A stretch of 15,634 nucleotides of DNA from JAYPHU01 sp038127535. Lineage in GTDB: Bacteria > Pseudomonadota > Alphaproteobacteria > Rhodospirillales > UBA2165. Below, one piece after another: positions 14,207-15,634 of this stretch (the first letter of the stretch is position 1; each line of letters begins with the position of its first letter). Below the pieces are notes generated by a model that searched no databases, was not told the DNA's origin, and saw only the letters and a program-made list of their open reading frames with translations. The translations under genes were made by a program, and so were the position numbers. The DNA is taken from contig JAYPHU010000051.1 in assembly GCA_038127535.1 (NCBI GenBank), positions 1 through 15,634 of the forward strand. The letters run 5' to 3'.

Positions 14207-15109
14207 ATGACTGTTACCACATTACCTGTATTGTCCAGCGATAGCGGCCTGTCCCGCTATCTTAACCAGGTCAAACGCTTCCCGGTGCTGAGCGCCGAGG
14301 AAGAATTCATGCTCGCTAAAAGTTATCTCGACCATGGCGAGTCGGAGGCGGCCCATAAGCTGGTCACCAGCCACTTGCGCTTGGTCGCCAAGATCGCCAT
14401 GCAGTATCGGGGCTATGGCCTGCCGGTCGCCGATCTGATTTCCGAAGGCAATTTAGGCCTGATGAAAGCGGTGAAGAAGTTTGACCCGGACAAGGGTTTC
14501 CGGCTCTCCACCTACGCTATGTGGTGGATCAAGGCTTCGGTCACCGAATATATCCTGCGCTCCTGGTCCCTGGTGAAAATGGGCACCATGTCGGCGCAGA
14601 AGAAACTGTTCTTCAGCCTCCGCAAGGCCAAGCGCCGGCTGGAAATCGCCGACGCCTCCAACATGACGGAGGAGCAGGCGACGGCGCTGTCCGATCAGTT
14701 CAATATGCCGGCTGATGAGATCGCGCATATGGACCGCCGCATGACAGCCCGCGATTTCTCCTTGAACGCCCCTGTCTCTCATACCGAAGAAGACAGTATG
14801 GAGTTCATCGACACGCTAGAGGATGAGACCCCCTCGCCGGAAATCATCGTCGCCCGCGCCGAAGAGGACGGTATCCGCCACGAGATGCTGAAGCTGGCGA
14901 TGGATGAACTGGATGAGCGGGAGCGGCATATCTTTATCGAACGCTGCCTCAAGGAAGACCCGATCACTCTCGAAGAACTGGGCCAGGAATACGGCATCAG
15001 CCGGGAACGGGTGCGCCAGCTCGAGAACAGGGCCTTCAACAAAGTCTCCAAGGCCGTTCGTATGGCCGCCATCCAGGCGGAAACCGACCGGGCAGCGGCG
15101 CTCGAATAA
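14207..15109 (+). CDS. rpoH: Heat-shock sigma factor sigma-32
   Basis: A 300-residue sigma-70-family factor with all signature regions: SRYLNQVKRFPVLSAEEE at the N-terminus, region 2 (LVAKIAMQYRGYGLPVADLI, GFRLSTYAMWWIKASV), the RpoH box QKKLFFSLRKAKRR (131-144), and region 4.2 ITLEELGQEYGISRERVRQL near 250-269. The RpoH box separates it from RpoD and other group 2 factors. The start is ATG 14207, with GGGAG seven bases upstream; a TTG two codons earlier is too close. It directs RNA polymerase to chaperone and protease promoters. It sits directly upstream of the CIRCE-groESL operon. Confidence 0.97.
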   Translation: MTVTTLPVLSSDSGLSRYLNQVKRFPVLSAEEEFMLAKSYLDHGESEAAHKLVTSHLRLVAKIAMQYRGYGLPVADLISEGNLGLMKAVKKFDPDKGFRLSTYAMWWIKASVTEYILRSWSLVKMGTMSAQKKLFFSLRKAKRRLEIADASNMTEEQATALSDQFNMPADEIAHMDRRMTARDFSLNAPVSHTEEDSMEFIDTLEDETPSPEIIVARAEEDGIRHEMLKLAMDELDERERHIFIERCLKEDPITLEELGQEYGISRERVRQLENRAFNKVSKAVRMAAIQAETDRAAALE

Positions 15110-15121
15110 ATTTAATCCGAC

Positions 15122-15139
15122 AATCCCCTTGACGGGATT
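15122..15139 (+). terminator. Short hairpin after rpoH, overlapping the groESL -35 region
   Basis: AATCCC, loop CTTGAC, GGGATT, 12 bases after the rpoH stop, with no T-run. A weak terminator at best; it also covers the TTGACG -35 box of groESL. Confidence 0.3.
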
Positions 15140-15156
15140 GATCTCCCGAATTAAAT
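15129..15156 (+). promoter_or_regulatory. groESL promoter
   Basis: TTGACG (15129-15134), 16-base spacer, TTAAAT (15151-15156), so transcription would begin inside the CIRCE element, the normal geometry for HrcA repression. The surrounding CCCTTGACG followed by CTCCCGAATT also loosely resembles an RpoH-type promoter, so dual recognition is possible. Inferred from sequence. Confidence 0.6.
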
Positions 15157-15158
15157 GA

Positions 15159-15185
15159 TTGGCACTTTTGTCCAGGGAGTGCCAA
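15159..15185. promoter_or_regulatory. CIRCE operator (HrcA-binding inverted repeat)
   Basis: TTGGCACTT, nine-base spacer, GAGTGCCAA: matches the CIRCE consensus (arms TTAGCACTC/GAGTGCTAA, spacer nine) with eight of nine arm positions paired. Located 60 bases before groES, as expected for HrcA control of chaperonin operons. hrcA itself is not in the window. Confidence 0.93.
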
Positions 15186-15244
15186 TTTCTTTATTCAAAC
15201 ACCTTTGGCGCCGGCCTGGACCGGTGCACGAAGAGGAGAAGATT

Positions 15245-15532
15245 ATGGGTTTTAAACCATTACATGACCGCGTAGCCGTCAAGCGAGTTTCCGAGGAAAC
15301 CAAGTCTGCCGGCGGCATCATCATTCCGGATACGGCGCAGGAAAAGCCGTCCGAGGGTAAAGTCGTGGCCGTCGGCCCCGGCGCCCGCAAGAAAGATGGT
15401 TCTTACGCCAAGATGGAAGTCAAAAAGGGTAACAAGGTTCTGTTCGGCAAATGGTCCGGCACGGAGGTCACCATCGACGGCGAAGACCTGCTGATCATGC
15501 AGGAAACCGACATTATGGGGATCGTCAGCTAA
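15245..15532 (+). CDS. groES: Co-chaperonin GroES
   Basis: A 95-residue GroES. It starts FKPLHDRVAVKRV, carries the mobile loop that docks on GroEL (about residues 17-33, ETKSAGGIIIPDTAQEKP), has VVAVGPGARKKDG and the conserved GTEVTIDGEDLLIM, and ends IMGIVS. It caps the GroEL chamber during ATP-driven folding. Start ATG 15245, GAGGAG six bases upstream; an upstream in-frame TTG-type extension reads through the CIRCE and is rejected. First gene of groESL, 47 bases before groEL. Confidence 0.98.
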   Translation: MGFKPLHDRVAVKRVSEETKSAGGIIIPDTAQEKPSEGKVVAVGPGARKKDGSYAKMEVKKGNKVLFGKWSGTEVTIDGEDLLIMQETDIMGIVS

Positions 15533-15579
15533 GGCTGCGTATTCCGTTCAGGCACATTAAAGATTAGGAGTAAGCCAAG

Positions 15580-15634
15580 ATGGCAGCGAAGGAAGTAAAG
15601 TTTGAGGCGGATGCGCGTTCGAAGATGCTTAAGG
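15580..15634 (+). CDS. groEL: Chaperonin GroEL, N-terminal fragment cut by the window end
   Basis: Only 18 codons are visible: MAAKEVKFEADARSKMLK, the standard alphaproteobacterial GroEL N-terminus. AGGAG lies nine bases before the ATG, and it follows groES by 47 bases, so the two are co-transcribed. Confidence 0.95.
   Translation, partial: MAAKEVKFEADARSKMLK

Noticed and set aside
15155..15244. N-terminal extension of groES from an upstream ATG
   Set aside because: It would translate the CIRCE operator; GroES proteins start at the FKPLHDR region and GAGGAG precedes ATG 15245.
1..15634. tRNA, rRNA, CRISPR array, insertion sequence, prophage or integrase
   Set aside because: None seen on reading both strands; no repeat array and no transposase-like frame.

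Overview
The window looks like a moderately GC-rich chromosomal segment of an alphaproteobacterium, probably a free-living, metabolically broad lineage of the Rhodospirillales type. This rests on an alphaproteobacterial-style RpoH, a CIRCE-controlled groESL operon, an ArsR/AHSA1/GST operon, and dense catabolic gene content with good AGGAG-type ribosome binding sites. No tRNA, rRNA, CRISPR array, insertion sequence or phage gene was seen. The taxonomic call is inference.

Layout. 1-1812 (minus): an EamA/DMT permease followed by an HtrA-like protein that runs off the left edge and appears to have lost two of its three catalytic residues. 1897-3246 (minus): an exported protein joining an AMIN domain, a Gln/Pro-rich linker and an outer-membrane beta-barrel. 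3414-6083 (plus): a two-gene operon of an ACMSD-like amidohydrolase and an acetolactate-synthase-like ThDP enzyme. 6092-7586 (minus): an ArsR regulator, an AHSA1/SRPBCC gene broken by one in-frame TAG, and a GST, preceded by a 38-bp AT-only-core palindrome that abuts the arsR start codon. 7730-8638 (plus): a beta-hydroxyacid-dehydrogenase-like oxidoreductase.

8812-9964 (plus) holds two tandem paralogous membrane-anchored proteins of a family I do not recognise. Two small divergent genes follow (minus 9968-10153; plus 10406-10573) around a very AT-rich intergenic stretch. 10601-13059 (minus) is a tight three-gene catabolic operon: cysteine amidohydrolase (isochorismatase fold), FAD aromatic monooxygenase and VOC enzyme. 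The monooxygenase has no ATG/GTG/TTG able to include its FAD motif, and the best-placed start is ATT. 13174-13791 (plus) is a CoxG-like SRPBCC protein with a C-terminal membrane anchor. A 415-bp largely non-coding stretch with hairpins and a 10-codon ORF precedes rpoH (14207-15109). A promoter, a CIRCE operator, groES and the first 18 codons of groEL close the window.

How the parts may work together. The two catabolic clusters (amidohydrolase plus ThDP enzyme; amidase plus FAD hydroxylase plus VOC) have the enzyme types used to hydroxylate, open and deaminate aromatic or N-heteroaromatic compounds, but the substrate cannot be read from sequence. The right end is a heat-shock module in which the heat-shock sigma factor lies directly upstream of the chaperonin operon, which itself carries the HrcA-binding CIRCE site. 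The most notable points are the degenerate protease, the AMIN-barrel fusion, the ATT start, the single-nonsense AHSA1 gene with its autoregulatory-looking palindrome, and the unknown tandem membrane pair.
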